NCBI RefSeq assembly: GCF_018129405.1
Contig: NZ_JAFCLP010000017.1
Location: forward strand, 1-64,000
Direction of reading: 5' to 3'
Source: Bradyrhizobium iriomotense
GTDB taxonomy: Bacteria; Pseudomonadota; Alphaproteobacteria; Rhizobiales; Xanthobacteraceae
Length of the DNA stretch: 64,000 nucleotides
Shown: one piece after another, positions 17,487 through 26,600 of the stretch
How the letters are laid out: every line of letters starts with the position of its first letter
Position numbering within the stretch: position 1 is the stretch's first letter
Program-made: the position numbers and the translations under genes
Notes under the pieces: model-generated
Told to the model about the DNA's origin: nothing
The model's database searches: none
The model's input: only the letters and a program-made list of their open reading frames with translations

Positions 17487-18701
17487 ATGGATACGATCCT
17501 CGTCGTCAATGCCGGGTCCTCCAGCGTCAAGTTTCAAGTCTATTCGATCGAGGGCGAGGGGACCCTGCGGCGGCAGATCAAGGGACAGATCGATGGCATC
17601 GGCAGCCGGCCGCGTCTGCGGGCCGGCGGCACGAGCAACGGCCCATTGGTCGATCGTGCCTATCCGATCGAGGCCGTGCCGGATGTGCCGGCGGCAATGG
17701 CCGTTGCCGGCGACTGGTTGCGGAACGAGCTTCGGGTCACGCCGGTCGCGGTCGGTCACCGCGTCGTGCATGGCGGTCCGGACTATTCGCGGCCGGTCGT
17801 GATCGACCACGGCGTCGTGTGCCGGCTCGAGCGCTTGGTCAGTCTGGCGCCGCTGCATCAGCCGCACAACCTGGCGCCGATCCGCTCGCTTCTTGCGGGC
17901 TTCCCGACACTGCTCCAGGTCGCCTGTTTCGACACCGCCTTCCACCGCACGCACGATGCGGTCGCAGATCACTATGCCATTCCGCACCAGCTTCATGCCG
18001 AGGGCGTGCGGCGCTATGGTTTTCATGGTCTGTCCTATGAATACATCGCCCGAACGCTGCCCCAGGTCGCGCCCGAGATCGCCGGCGGACGCGTGATCGT
18101 CGCCCATCTCGGCAGTGGTGCCTCGATGTGCGCATTGAAGGACGGGCGCAGCGTCGAAAGCACCATGGGCTTCACGGCGCTCGATGGCCTGCCGATGGGA
18201 ACGCGGCCGGGGCAGATCGATCCCGGCGTGGTGCTCTATCTCATTTCGGAGAAGGGCATGCCGGCTTCGAAGGTGCAGGATTTCCTCTATCGCGAGTGCG
18301 GACTGAAGGGCCTCTCCGGCGTCAGCAACGACATGCGGGAGCTCGAGGCGAGCACGGATGCCCATGCAAGGCTCGCGATCGATTACTTCGTCTACCGGAT
18401 CGGGCTCAGTGCCGGCATGTTGGCTGCGGCCTTGCAGGGTCTGGACGCCTTCGTCTTTACCGCCGGCATCGGCGAGAATTCGGCATCGATCCGGGCGCGT
18501 GTGGCAGAGCAGCTCGCCTGGCTCGGTGTAACCCTCGATGCCGACGAAAATGCCCGTCATTCACGGCTGATCTCGCATTCCGGCAGTCGCATCCCCGTCT
18601 ACGTCGTCCCGACCGACGAGGAGCTGATGATCGCGCAGCACACGCTTGCGATGCTGGTCAACGGCTCGTCGCAAAACACACGATCTGAGAGGGTGTCATG
18701 A
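17487..18701 (+). CDS. ackA: Acetate kinase
   Basis: 404 residues. It starts [16 protein letters not shown], the classic ASKHA phosphate-binding N-terminus of acetate/butyrate kinases, and continues with [20 protein letters not shown] and a conserved [11 protein letters not shown] segment. It makes ATP and acetate from acetyl-phosphate and ADP, forming with the preceding gene a substrate-level phosphorylation module. The start at 17487 is chosen because homology begins there; the frame is open further upstream in the shadow of pta. It overlaps fabI by 4 bp (ATGA), implying translational coupling. Confidence 0.93.
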   Translation: MDTILVVNAGSSSVKFQVYSIEGEGTLRRQIKGQIDGIGSRPRLRAGGTSNGPLVDRAYPIEAVPDVPAAMAVAGDWLRNELRVTPVAVGHRVVHGGPDYSRPVVIDHGVVCRLERLVSLAPLHQPHNLAPIRSLLAGFPTLLQVACFDTAFHRTHDAVADHYAIPHQLHAEGVRRYGFHGLSYEYIARTLPQVAPEIAGGRVIVAHLGSGASMCALKDGRSVESTMGFTALDGLPMGTRPGQIDPGVVLYLISEKGMPASKVQDFLYRECGLKGLSGVSNDMRELEASTDAHARLAIDYFVYRIGLSAGMLAAALQGLDAFVFTAGIGENSASIRARVAEQLAWLGVTLDADENARHSRLISHSGSRIPVYVVPTDEELMIAQHTLAMLVNGSSQNTRSERVS

Positions 18702-19486
18702 TCCCAGTATTCCCGGACAGTAAGGTGGCCCTGAAGGGAAAGAAGGGCCTGATCGTCGGCATCGCCAATGACCAGTCCATCGCCTGGGGCTGTGCGCGGG
18801 CGTTTCGTGCGCTCGGCGCCGATCTCGCCGTCACGTACCTGAACGATCGCGCCAAGAAGCATGTCGAGCCCTTGGCGCAGGCGCTGGAGGCGCCGATCTT
18901 CATGCCGCTGGACGTGATGGTCGAAGGCCAGACCGAAGCGGTGTTCGAGCGCATCGCCGCCGAGTGGGGCCAGCTCGACTTTCTGCTTCACTCGATCGCC
19001 TTCTCGCCCAAGGAGGCGTTGCACGGGCGCGTCGTCGATGTCGGCCGCGACGGTTTCCTCAAGACCATGGATGTCTCGTGCTGGTCGTTCATGCGCATGG
19101 CCCATCTCGCCGAGCCGCTCATGAAGAACGGCGGCACGCTGTTCACCATGACCTATTACGGCAGCCAGATGGTGGTGGAGAACTACAACGTCATGGGCGT
19201 GGCCAAGGCCGCGCTCGAGGCGTCGGTGCGCTACATCGCGGCCGAGCTGGGCCCGAAGGGCATCCGCGTTCACGCGATCTCGCCGGGCCCGCTGGCGACG
19301 CGCGCCGCGTCAGGCATCCCCGAATTCGACGAACTCATGGACAAGGCGCAGTCGAAGGCTCCGTCGCGCAGTCTCGTCAGCATCGACGACGTCGGCAACG
19401 CCACTGCCTTTCTGGCGCTTGACGGCGCCAAGCTGATGACCGGCGGCGTGCTCTACATCGACGGCGGGTATCACATCATCGACTGA
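18698..19486 (+). CDS. fabI: Enoyl-[acyl-carrier-protein] reductase, FabI type
   Basis: 262 residues of the short-chain dehydrogenase fold specific to Fab[16 protein letters not shown] nucleotide-binding start, [13 protein letters not shown], and catalytic Tyr and Lys in [12 protein letters not shown] with the FabI YxxxxxxK spacing. It reduces enoyl-ACP with NADH. As the last gene of a low-oxygen operon it is likely a second, condition-specific FabI copy working with acyl-CoA/acyl-phosphate partners rather than the housekeeping enzyme; this is inference. Its ATG overlaps the ackA stop (ATGA). Confidence 0.92.
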   Translation: MIPVFPDSKVALKGKKGLIVGIANDQSIAWGCARAFRALGADLAVTYLNDRAKKHVEPLAQALEAPIFMPLDVMVEGQTEAVFERIAAEWGQLDFLLHSIAFSPKEALHGRVVDVGRDGFLKTMDVSCWSFMRMAHLAEPLMKNGGTLFTMTYYGSQMVVENYNVMGVAKAALEASVRYIAAELGPKGIRVHAISPGPLATRAASGIPEFDELMDKAQSKAPSRSLVSIDDVGNATAFLALDGAKLMTGGVLYIDGGYHIID

Positions 19487-19668
19487 CGCGGCCCGCGTGT
19501 TGTCACGCCGAGTTGGCAGTCAGGAGGCTGTGGGCTGATCGTCACATAATGCCAGTGTTTTGCCCGACGGGTCAAACGCTTCGGCCGGCGGAAAAGGTCG
19601 GAAGAAAAAGTGCAATGCCGTCAATGCCCCCGCTACTGTGCATGGGGTTGTTTTCGACCTTTTTTGAT

Positions 19669-20127
19669 TCAGCGATAGTGCAGCGCAATCAGCTCGGCGA
19701 TGCAGGCGGGCTTCTTGCCGCCTTCGATCTCGATCACGAGATGATAGTTGACGCGCAGGCCGTCCGGCGGCACGTCCTCGGCTTCGGCGACCGTGACGCG
19801 GCCGCGCAGCTTCGAGCCCGCCGGCACCGGCGCCAGATATCTGATCCGGTCGGCGCCGTAGTTCAGCGTGTTGCGCAGGCCCTTCAGGCCGATCACCGAG
19901 CGGATGAAGAGGGGCGCGAGCGCCAGCGACAGCAGGCCGTGGGCGATGGTCTTGCCGCCGGGCATCTCCTTGGCTGCGCGCTCCTGGTCGACATGGATCC
20001 ATTGCTCGTCGCAGGTCGCCTCCGCGAACTGGTTGATGCGCGCTTGTGACACCTCGACCCAGTCGCTGACGCCGATCTCGGTGCCAACGGCGGATTTGAT
20101 GTCGTCGAAATCGCTGAATATGCGCAT
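19669..20127 (-). CDS. MaoC-family (R)-hydratase-like hot-dog protein
   Basis: 152 residues with the MaoC/(R)-specific enoyl-CoA hydratase hot-dog motif. The segment ATCDEQWIHVDQERA contains the expected Asp and His of hydratase motif 2, followed by KTIAHGLLSLALAPLF. It could hydrate enoyl-CoA to (R)-3-hydroxyacyl-CoA, the monomer used by PHA synthases, which fits the operon across the way. Start at ATG 20127 with GGAG upstream; a GTG at 20133 is possible. It is third in an operon after the two CoA-transferase subunits. Confidence 0.88.
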   Translation of the reverse strand: MRIFSDFDDIKSAVGTEIGVSDWVEVSQARINQFAEATCDEQWIHVDQERAAKEMPGGKTIAHGLLSLALAPLFIRSVIGLKGLRNTLNYGADRIRYLAPVPAGSKLRGRVTVAEAEDVPPDGLRVNYHLVIEIEGGKKPACIAELIALHYR

Positions 20128-20137
20128 GGTCACTCCG

Positions 20138-20788
20138 TCAGATCTTCATTTCCGGGACAGTGTCGGGAATGGCGAGCTCGGCCTCCGTCACCGCCAGGAC
20201 CTCGCCGATGCTGACGCCCGGCGCCGTTTCGAGCAGCGTCGCCTTGCCGTCGGGAAAGCCGATGACGGCCATGTCGGTGACGACGAGGTTCACCGGCCGC
20301 GCCGAGGTCAGCGGCAGCGTGCATTTGGCAACGATCTTCGACTTGCCCTTGGCCGCGTGCTGCATGGCGACGATGACGCGCTTGGCACCGCTGACGAGAT
20401 CCATCGCGCCGCCCATGCCCGGGACCATCTTGCCGGGGATCATCCAGTTGGCGAGCAGGCCGTGCGCATCGACCTGAAGGCCGCCGAGCACGGTGACGTC
20501 GACATGGCCGCCGCGGATCAGGCCGAACGACATCGCGCTGTCGAAGGTCGCCGCCCCCGGGAGCGCACTGATCGGCCGTCCACCGGCGTCGGTGAGCAGG
20601 GGATGCGCCATTCCCTGCTCCGGTATCGGCCCGGTGCCGATCAGCCCGTTCTCGGACTGGAAGAAGACCTTGAGATCGGACGGAACGTAGTTCGCGACCA
20701 GCGTCGGGATGCCGATGCCGAGATTGACGAGATTGCCTTGGCGGAGCTCCTTGGCGACACGCCGGGCGATGATGATCTGCGGATCCAT
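20138..20788 (-). CDS. 3-oxoacid/acetoacetate CoA-transferase subunit B
   Basis: 216 residues. The family motif SENGLIG holds the catalytic Glu that forms the CoA thioester, preceded by LVNLGIGIPTLVANYV and followed by GGHVDVTVLGGLQVD and MPGMGGAMDLV-type Gly-rich segments. With subunit A it moves CoA between acetoacetate or another short acid and an acyl-CoA, in ketone-body or butyrate use. The start at 20788 follows the A subunit by 4 bp. It belongs to the A-B-MaoC operon controlled from 21510-21523. Confidence 0.93.
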   Translation of the reverse strand: MDPQIIIARRVAKELRQGNLVNLGIGIPTLVANYVPSDLKVFFQSENGLIGTGPIPEQGMAHPLLTDAGGRPISALPGAATFDSAMSFGLIRGGHVDVTVLGGLQVDAHGLLANWMIPGKMVPGMGGAMDLVSGAKRVIVAMQHAAKGKSKIVAKCTLPLTSARPVNLVVTDMAVIGFPDGKATLLETAPGVSIGEVLAVTEAELAIPDTVPEMKI

Positions 20789-20792
20789 GGGG

Positions 20793-21440
20793 TCACCCGT
20801 TCGCAATGATGTAGTCGACCAGCGGTGCCGGCGTGACGACGTGATCGGGTGCGATGACGCCGACGGGCACGATGTGCTCGGCTGCGACAATGACCGTGTC
20901 GGCCGCCATGGCCATGATCGGATTGAAATTGCGCGCGGTCAGCGCATAGGCAAGATTGCCGAGATAGTCGGCGAGGAAGGCGTGGATCAGCGCGAACTGC
21001 GCGCGGATGGCGGTCTCCAGCAGAAACGGCTTGCCGTCGACCTCGATCTGGCGCTTGCCCTCCGCAACGAGGGTGCCGACGCCGGTCGGCGTCAGCACGC
21101 CGCCCAATCCGCATCCGCCCGCCCTGATGCGTTCGACGAAGGTGCCTTGCGGCACGAGATCGACCGAGATCTGCTTTCCAAGCATCTGCTGCTGGACCTT
21201 CGGATTGAGGCCGATATGCGTCGCCGTCAGCTTCGAAACCAGCGTCGCATCGAACAGCTTGCCGACGCCCTTGCCGGGCGTGGCCGCGTCGTTGCAGATC
21301 AGGGACAGGCCTGCCTTGTTCTGCCGGACGAGCTCATCCAGCAGACGTTCCGGTGTCCCGACACCCATGAACCCGCCGACCATGACGCTCGCGCCGGACG
21401 GGATCATCGCGACGGCTTCTTCGACGGAAACGGCCTTCAT
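20793..21440 (-). CDS. 3-oxoacid/acetoacetate CoA-transferase subunit A
   Basis: 215 residues: VMVGGFMGVGTPERLLDEL near the start and GLGGVLTPTGVGT in the middle are standard signatures of the alpha subunit (AtoD/ScoA family). It pairs with the B subunit directly downstream. ATG 21440 has a perfect GGAGGT about six bases upstream. A FixK-type box is centred 76 bp before the start, suggesting induction in low oxygen. The substrate acid (acetoacetate, succinate or butyrate) cannot be decided from the sequence. Confidence 0.93.
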   Translation of the reverse strand: MKAVSVEEAVAMIPSGASVMVGGFMGVGTPERLLDELVRQNKAGLSLICNDAATPGKGVGKLFDATLVSKLTATHIGLNPKVQQQMLGKQISVDLVPQGTFVERIRAGGCGLGGVLTPTGVGTLVAEGKRQIEVDGKPFLLETAIRAQFALIHAFLADYLGNLAYALTARNFNPIMAMAADTVIVAAEHIVPVGVIAPDHVVTPAPLVDYIIANG

Positions 21441-21509
21441 GGTCGGACCTCCGGTCGGCAGGCGTAGGTGAATTGTGGGTCGATGTTGGAGGCGGGCGGT
21501 CTCGCAGCT

Positions 21510-21523
21510 TTGATCTGCGTCAA
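21510..21523. promoter_or_regulatory. FNR/FixK-type box (TTGATCTGCGTCAA)
   Basis: Fits TTGA-N6-TCAA and lies in the short gap between the end of a hypothetical gene (21534) and the CoA-transferase operon (start 21440, 70 bp away). It is the likely control site of the A-B-MaoC operon. Confidence 0.75.
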
Positions 21524-21533
21524 AGCTGCAGGA

Positions 21534-22130
21534 TCATTGCTGCGGGACGACGCCGATGCTTTCCAGCGTCTCGTTCCAGAGCCTGCGCACCTCGGCATGC
21601 CGCCGATCGAGCGCTGCGCTCACGGCGTCCCGGAAAGGAAGCAGATCCGGTCCCTTCAGAAACAGGATCTGCGCCTGCAATAGCCGGCCGCTCTCGAACT
21701 CGATGCGGCGCAGCGCCGTCACGAAAGGATCGTTGGCATTGGCGTCCGTCGGCAGCAGGGCTGCGGGCCGGATCCCGGCGTGAACGGCGTGCGCGAGGGT
21801 GGCGAGTTGGACCGCCTGCGCGCGGGCGTGATCGGCGATGCCTTCGATCGGCGCCGGAAGCCAGGCCATCTCCCAGGACGCGGCCATGGGGCCCAGCGCG
21901 AGGTCCGGAACCCAGGCGGTCGCACGCATCAGCAGCGAAACGATCTCGCTCTCGCGATAGAGCTGAGCGTTCAGCTCGGTGTGCCAGGCCGCGTCGAATT
22001 TCGCGGGAAGGGCGAGCGCGAATTGCCGCGCCAGCGCGCCATGGGCGGAGAGCAGAAATGCGGAGACCCGCGACTGCTGACGCGGCGGGACGCGGCCGTC
22101 GGCCTCCAGCGGTCCGAAGAAGGCGCTCAT
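21534..22130 (-). CDS. Hypothetical helical protein coupled to an alpha/beta hydrolase
   Basis: 198 residues, mostly helical and Ala/Leu-rich, with no signal peptide or clear membrane segment. A family could not be assigned. Its ATG overlaps the stop codon of the upstream hydrolase (ATGA), so the two are co-translated. The position among PHA-related genes raises the idea of a granule-associated or phasin-like protein, but no phasin motif is visible; this is only a suggestion. Confidence 0.7.
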   Translation of the reverse strand: MSAFFGPLEADGRVPPRQQSRVSAFLLSAHGALARQFALALPAKFDAAWHTELNAQLYRESEIVSLLMRATAWVPDLALGPMAASWEMAWLPAPIEGIADHARAQAVQLATLAHAVHAGIRPAALLPTDANANDPFVTALRRIEFESGRLLQAQILFLKGPDLLPFRDAVSAALDRRHAEVRRLWNETLESIGVVPQQ

Positions 22131-23053
22131 GTTGCCGCCCTCTGCACCGGGATCGCGCGCAGATGGTCATACCCGTCCGGGAACGGCGAAAAGCCTCCGC
22201 CGGCCTCTTCCGGCGCGATCAAGACCTGCTTGTTGCCTTGCCAGCGGCCGGCCATCACGTCTTCGGCAAAGCGCGCCAGCAGGTCGGCGGTGAGGGCCGC
22301 CTTTTCGAGCGTGAAGGCGTGATAGGCCCTTGGGATGATCACGAGCGCGCTGTCGGGAATCTCGACGCGCAGGGTCTCGTGCAGTGACCGCGGTGTGAGG
22401 AAGTCGAACTCGCCATTCAGGATCATGGTCGGGGCGGTGATGGAGCAGAGCTGCGGCGTCAGCGGCTTGAAGTCGAGAAAGGACTCCATCAGGTTCTGAA
22501 GCGCGTAGACGTCGTTCACCAGCCAGCCCTGCCGCTTCACGCCGTCGAGCTTGTCCAGCAGCGGCTTCAGCCATTGGTCCGAGAGGTTCATCGGCAGCAA
22601 CAGATCCTGGAGATAGCTGGTGCCGCCAAGGATGAGGCCGGTGCGCAGGGCATTGCCGATCAGCAGCAGTTGCGGCGAAAGCTCCGCAAAGCAGCTCATC
22701 GGCACGAGCCCCGACAGCCGCGCGCCGTGCTCGATGGCATAGCGCAGCGCGATCAGGCCGCCGAAACTGATGCCACCGAGGAAGACCGGACCATCACCGA
22801 GCTCGCCGATCAGGCGATGCAGCACGGCGACGTGGTCGTCCTGATTAATGAACAGCGCGGGTTTGTCGGAAGCGCCCTGGCCGAGCAGATCGAATGTCGC
22901 GACGCGAAAGTGCCGTGCGACCAGCGCATCGCGATAGGCGCCCCACAGCTCGGAATATTGCGTGAGACCGTTGACCAGCACATAGGCCGGCGCATCCGCC
23001 GGTCCGTCGAGCTCATAGCGGATCCGATATGAGCCATGACTGAGGAAGGGCAT
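22127..23053 (-). CDS. Alpha/beta-fold hydrolase
   Basis: 308 residues from ATG 23053 (MPFLSHGSYRIRYELDG...). The core includes an oxyanion segment (YVLVNGLTQYSELW), the nucleophile elbow GGISFGG, the acid in LNGEFDFLTPR and the His in PRAYHAFTLEK. The open frame extends to 23113, but that start would fall on the FixK-type box, so 23053 is preferred although it lacks a strong ribosome-binding site. The FixK-type box is 60 bp upstream. Substrate unknown; an ester, lactone or PHA-oligomer hydrolase would suit the surroundings. Confidence 0.82.
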   Translation of the reverse strand: MPFLSHGSYRIRYELDGPADAPAYVLVNGLTQYSELWGAYRDALVARHFRVATFDLLGQGASDKPALFINQDDHVAVLHRLIGELGDGPVFLGGISFGGLIALRYAIEHGARLSGLVPMSCFAELSPQLLLIGNALRTGLILGGTSYLQDLLLPMNLSDQWLKPLLDKLDGVKRQGWLVNDVYALQNLMESFLDFKPLTPQLCSITAPTMILNGEFDFLTPRSLHETLRVEIPDSALVIIPRAYHAFTLEKAALTADLLARFAEDVMAGRWQGNKQVLIAPEEAGGGFSPFPDGYDHLRAIPVQRAAT

Positions 23054-23112
23054 TGCGGGCACCGGCCGGCGTGATGATGGCCGCGATCCTCGGCGCCGAC
23101 GCGGGGATTCCA

Positions 23113-23126
23113 TTGAGCTAAATCAA
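23113..23126. promoter_or_regulatory. FNR/FixK-type box shared by divergent genes (TTGAGCTAAATCAA)
   Basis: Fits TTGA-N6-TCAA. It lies almost exactly midway between the divergent hydrolase genes: 60 bp from the minus-strand start at 23053 and about 60 bp from the plus-strand start at 23186. One bound dimer could serve both promoters. Confidence 0.72.
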
Positions 23127-23185
23127 GCCTCCCGGGGGCACGCAACCTAGCGTGCGCGCAAAACACTGCCAGGAGGGAGGTCGCC

Positions 23186-25693
23186 ATGACCGGGAGAACC
23201 GCGCTCGAGCGTTGCATCGTCAGCCTGATCCTGTTGCTGGTCGGGACCGCGCTTGCGGTGGCGCAGCCGTTCACGCGCCGCTCGTCGCAGGTGCAGCATG
23301 ACGGTCTCAAGAAGACCTATGAGATCGCCAATTTTCGCCTCGGCGGAAAGTACGACCTGGCCGATCCTTCGAAATGGGAGAATGGCGGCGAGGGCGGCGT
23401 GACGCTGGAGTCACTCGGCGGCGGCAAGCTGCGCACCGGCTACATCGCGATCGGCAACGCGCGGCGCAATGCCGCCGGCGAGATCACCAATGCCGTCGTG
23501 ATCAACTCCTATTATTCCGGCGACTCCACCGACATGTATGAGCAGTGGGTCAAAGGCGCCGCCCTGTCAGGCGGCGTCCCGGTCATCGGCCCGGGCCGGC
23601 CGATCGACACCGACCGCTACTACGTCATCATGGTCGATCCGCTCGGCACCTGGGGGGCGAGCAAGCCGTCCGACGGACTCGGCATCAAGTTTCCGCAGTA
23701 CAGCTACTACGACATGGTGCAGGCGAATTACCGCCTGCTGCGCGACGAGCTGAAGGTCGCGCGCGTCGCGCTGGTCACTGGCGTCTCCATGGGCGGCACC
23801 CAGACCTATGTCTGGGGTGTGATGCATCCCGAATATATCGGCGCGTTGATGCCGATCGGCGGCACCACGCAGTCCGACGGCGAGGATCCCGTCGGCAACT
23901 GGACCTTCCAGATGATGACGGCCGCGATCGAGGGCGATCCGGTCTGGCAGGCGACCAAGGGCGACTATTACAAGCTGCCCAAGGAGAAGCATCCGGTGCC
24001 GGGCGTGGCGTTCGGCTGGTCGATCCTCGGCATGACGGGCTATGATTTTGCCTTCCGCACCACCCAGAACTGGGCGGCGGTCCAACCTGAAATCTTCTAC
24101 TGGGATCCGCCGAACGAGAAGGCCGGATTGAACGTCATCAACCGCGCCAAGCTCTATGACGCGGTGGATCTGGTCTGGCGCAACCGGGTCGGCGAGACGC
24201 ACAACGTCAATCCCTATCTCGGCCGCATCCAGGCCCGCACGCTGGTGATGCACATCACCAACGACCTCTGGCTGAACTTCAAGCTCGCCCAGAAGGCCGT
24301 CGACCGCGTGCCCGGCGCGGATCTGATCGCCGAGGAAAGCCCGGTCGCCCATTACGGCGTGTTCCCGCTGATCAACAATCGAAAGAACGATCCGAAGTTC
24401 GTCGCCTTCATGGACGACGTTGCGAGCCTCGATCGCGCGCAGAAATTCGTCGACAAGAATTATCGCGTGGCCGACGTCGCCCAGAACATCGATCCGAAGA
24501 AGTCGTTCTGGAAGGCGTATGTGACCTATCCCTATCCGGTCAAGTTCGGCAATGCCAAGGACAAGAGCGGCAATTCATGGGAAATCGGCTACATGGACGA
24601 GTATGCCGGCACCGACAAGGACCCGAAGGTGCTCGTCATCATCCACGGCAAGGGCGCATTCGGCGGGCACTACGGCAACATCATGCAGTATGCCTTGCGT
24701 AGCGGCCTGCGCGTGATCGTGCCCGACCTGCCGCATTACGGCATGTCCGGTCCCGGCAATCTCGACAAGAACCCGGCGCGCACCATGCAGGACATGCGCG
24801 AGGTCATCTACGACCTCGTCGTCAACCAGCTCGGCGTCAAGAAGGCCTATTATCTCGGCCACTCGCTCGGCGGTCAGTTCGTGGTCGGCTACGCGCTGAC
24901 CTGGCCGGATGCGGTGCAGGGCCTCGCCCTGGAAGCACCCTCCGGCCTCGAGGAGTATCCGCGCGAGATCACGATCGCCAAGGACAAGAAGGCGCCTCTC
25001 TTCGCAGACGGCCTCGGTCGCGACTTCGACAAGTGGAAGCAGGTCTGGGACCAGACCGGCATCCTCGCGGCGGAGAAGGCGCGCGACGAGCAGAACATCC
25101 GCGACTTCTTCTATTTCAGGAAGCGCGATCCGAGCACCGGGACGGTGTCGGCGGCCAAGAGCGGGTACTTCTTCAGCGACAGCGAATATGCCCGCTTGCA
25201 CACCGAGCAGCGCGTCGGGCTCACCAAGGGCAACCCGAAAGAGCTCGAGCAATGGTGCAACGTCTTCATCTTCGACATCTACACGATCGGAGCGGAGCTG
25301 CAGCAGGATGATCCGAAGAATCTCTATGAGCGCGTCATCCAGATCAAGGCGCCGATATTCCTGTCATTCGGCGACAAGGAGCCGTTCATCCCGACGCCGG
25401 CGTTCAACGGGCTGACGGATCTCGGGCGCGACGTCATCACACCCTTCATGTCGCGGATGACCAATGCCGGCAACCGGCCGATCCTCAAGATCTATCCGGA
25501 GACCGGACATTTCATCCATACGGATAACCCGGTCGAGTTCTCCGTCGACGTGGTTGATTTCGTCACCAAGGGAACGGTCGACACGTCGTCGCCGCTCGGC
25601 ACCGACCGCATGATCAGGGGCGCGGTGGTGTCGGCGCTGCCGGTGGCGCCAACGCCTCCCGGCGCGGCGCCGACGGCGGGCCTCAACAAATAG
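23186..25693 (+). CDS. Exported double alpha/beta-hydrolase protein
   Basis: 835 residues. A signal peptide (about 10-26, cleavage AVAQ-PF) precedes two hydrolase domains. Domain 1 (about 40-400) resembles MetX/homoserine acetyltransferase-type folds, with VVINSYYSGDSTDM, nucleophile Ser201 in GVSMGGTQ, and candidate Asp360 (ITNDLW) and His389 (PVAHYG). Domain 2 (about 450-805) has IIHGKGAFGGHYGN, nucleophile Ser560 in GHSLGGQ, an acid in FGDKEP and the His in GHFIHTD. Both triads look intact. A FixK-type box is 60 bp upstream and a strong GGAGGGAGG precedes the ATG. Another hydrolase follows 9 bp downstream. Substrate unknown; periplasmic ester or polyester cleavage is a guess. Confidence 0.85.
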   Translation: MTGRTALERCIVSLILLLVGTALAVAQPFTRRSSQVQHDGLKKTYEIANFRLGGKYDLADPSKWENGGEGGVTLESLGGGKLRTGYIAIGNARRNAAGEITNAVVINSYYSGDSTDMYEQWVKGAALSGGVPVIGPGRPIDTDRYYVIMVDPLGTWGASKPSDGLGIKFPQYSYYDMVQANYRLLRDELKVARVALVTGVSMGGTQTYVWGVMHPEYIGALMPIGGTTQSDGEDPVGNWTFQMMTAAIEGDPVWQATKGDYYKLPKEKHPVPGVAFGWSILGMTGYDFAFRTTQNWAAVQPEIFYWDPPNEKAGLNVINRAKLYDAVDLVWRNRVGETHNVNPYLGRIQARTLVMHITNDLWLNFKLAQKAVDRVPGADLIAEESPVAHYGVFPLINNRKNDPKFVAFMDDVASLDRAQKFVDKNYRVADVAQNIDPKKSFWKAYVTYPYPVKFGNAKDKSGNSWEIGYMDEYAGTDKDPKVLVIIHGKGAFGGHYGNIMQYALRSGLRVIVPDLPHYGMSGPGNLDKNPARTMQDMREVIYDLVVNQLGVKKAYYLGHSLGGQFVVGYALTWPDAVQGLALEAPSGLEEYPREITIAKDKKAPLFADGLGRDFDKWKQVWDQTGILAAEKARDEQNIRDFFYFRKRDPSTGTVSAAKSGYFFSDSEYARLHTEQRVGLTKGNPKELEQWCNVFIFDIYTIGAELQQDDPKNLYERVIQIKAPIFLSFGDKEPFIPTPAFNGLTDLGRDVITPFMSRMTNAGNRPILKIYPETGHFIHTDNPVEFSVDVVDFVTKGTVDTSSPLGTDRMIRGAVVSALPVAPTPPGAAPTAGLNK

Positions 25694-25702
25694 GACGCTC
25701 TG

Positions 25703-26566
25703 ATGCCGAGGGTGCAGGCGGGGGAGGTCCAGCTTGGCTGGCGAGCGTGGGGAGAGGGCGACGTCACCGTCGTCTTCATCCATGGCAACCTCGCCAGCAA
25801 GGACTGGATCGAGCTTGCAGCACCTCTTTTTCCAACGGGACTGCGCGTCATCGGCCTGGACTGGCGCGGGTGCGGTGACAGCGATCGGCCGAAGCCGAAC
25901 GCGGACTATTCCAACTATTCCATGCAGCAGCACGCAGAGGACATGCTGGCGGCGCTCGATACGCTGGACATCGGCTATTGCCATCTCGCGACGCATTCGA
26001 CCGGCGGCATCATCGCTGCACGCATGCTTCTGATGCAGCCGGAGCGCTTCGGACGCGTGTTCGCGCTCGATCCTGTGACGCCGCTCGGCATGGCCTTCAA
26101 TGCCGACCAGATCGGCCTGTTCCGGTCGATGATGATGAACAAGGAGTTGACTCGCACGATCATGGCAACGGCGGCGTCCTCGCTGTTCGTGCCGGAGAGC
26201 ATGGCGCCGAACGCCATCCCGCGTTTCCGCGAAGGGCTGGGCGAGATCGAGGCGCTGTTCGACCGCATCATCGACCAGACTTTTGGCGTCTCGGAAGGAA
26301 TCTGGATCGGCACCCCCGTCAACCTCACGCGCGAAAAGGAAAGTCGCGAGCTCGAGCGCCGCATGCCGGAACTGCGGCACCCGCATATGGTGCTGTGGGG
26401 CGAAAGGGACGTCTGGATTGCGCCGGACGATCTTCGCGCGATGGCCAAGGCGATGCCGGATTGCCGTCTCGTGATCGTGCCCGGCATTGGGCATTCGATG
26501 AACCTCGAACGCCCCGCGCTCTATGCCGGCTATTTCGGCGCTTGGTTCGGAGGCCTGCCCTCCTAG
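25703..26566 (+). CDS. Alpha/beta-fold hydrolase
   Basis: 287 residues: oxyanion-hole HGNLAS, GLDWRGCGDSD loop, nucleophile Ser in THSTGG, acid in LWGERDVWIAP and catalytic His in GIGHSMNLE. It is cytoplasmic (no signal peptide), starts 9 bp after the exported double hydrolase and is probably in the same transcript. It resembles haloalkane dehalogenase/epoxide hydrolase-like members, but the exact reaction is not evident. ATG with AGGA upstream. Confidence 0.88.
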   Translation: MPRVQAGEVQLGWRAWGEGDVTVVFIHGNLASKDWIELAAPLFPTGLRVIGLDWRGCGDSDRPKPNADYSNYSMQQHAEDMLAALDTLDIGYCHLATHSTGGIIAARMLLMQPERFGRVFALDPVTPLGMAFNADQIGLFRSMMMNKELTRTIMATAASSLFVPESMAPNAIPRFREGLGEIEALFDRIIDQTFGVSEGIWIGTPVNLTREKESRELERRMPELRHPHMVLWGERDVWIAPDDLRAMAKAMPDCRLVIVPGIGHSMNLERPALYAGYFGAWFGGLPS

Positions 26567-26600
26567 GTGATCCTAGAACAAGGGAGGTCCTGGCGCCCAC

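Noticed and set aside
19596-19665. Inverted AAAAGGTCG/CGACCTTTT between the converging fabI and MaoC genes as a terminator
   Set aside because: The loop would be about 45 nt and the stem is weak, so I do not call it, although convergent transcripts must end in this gap.
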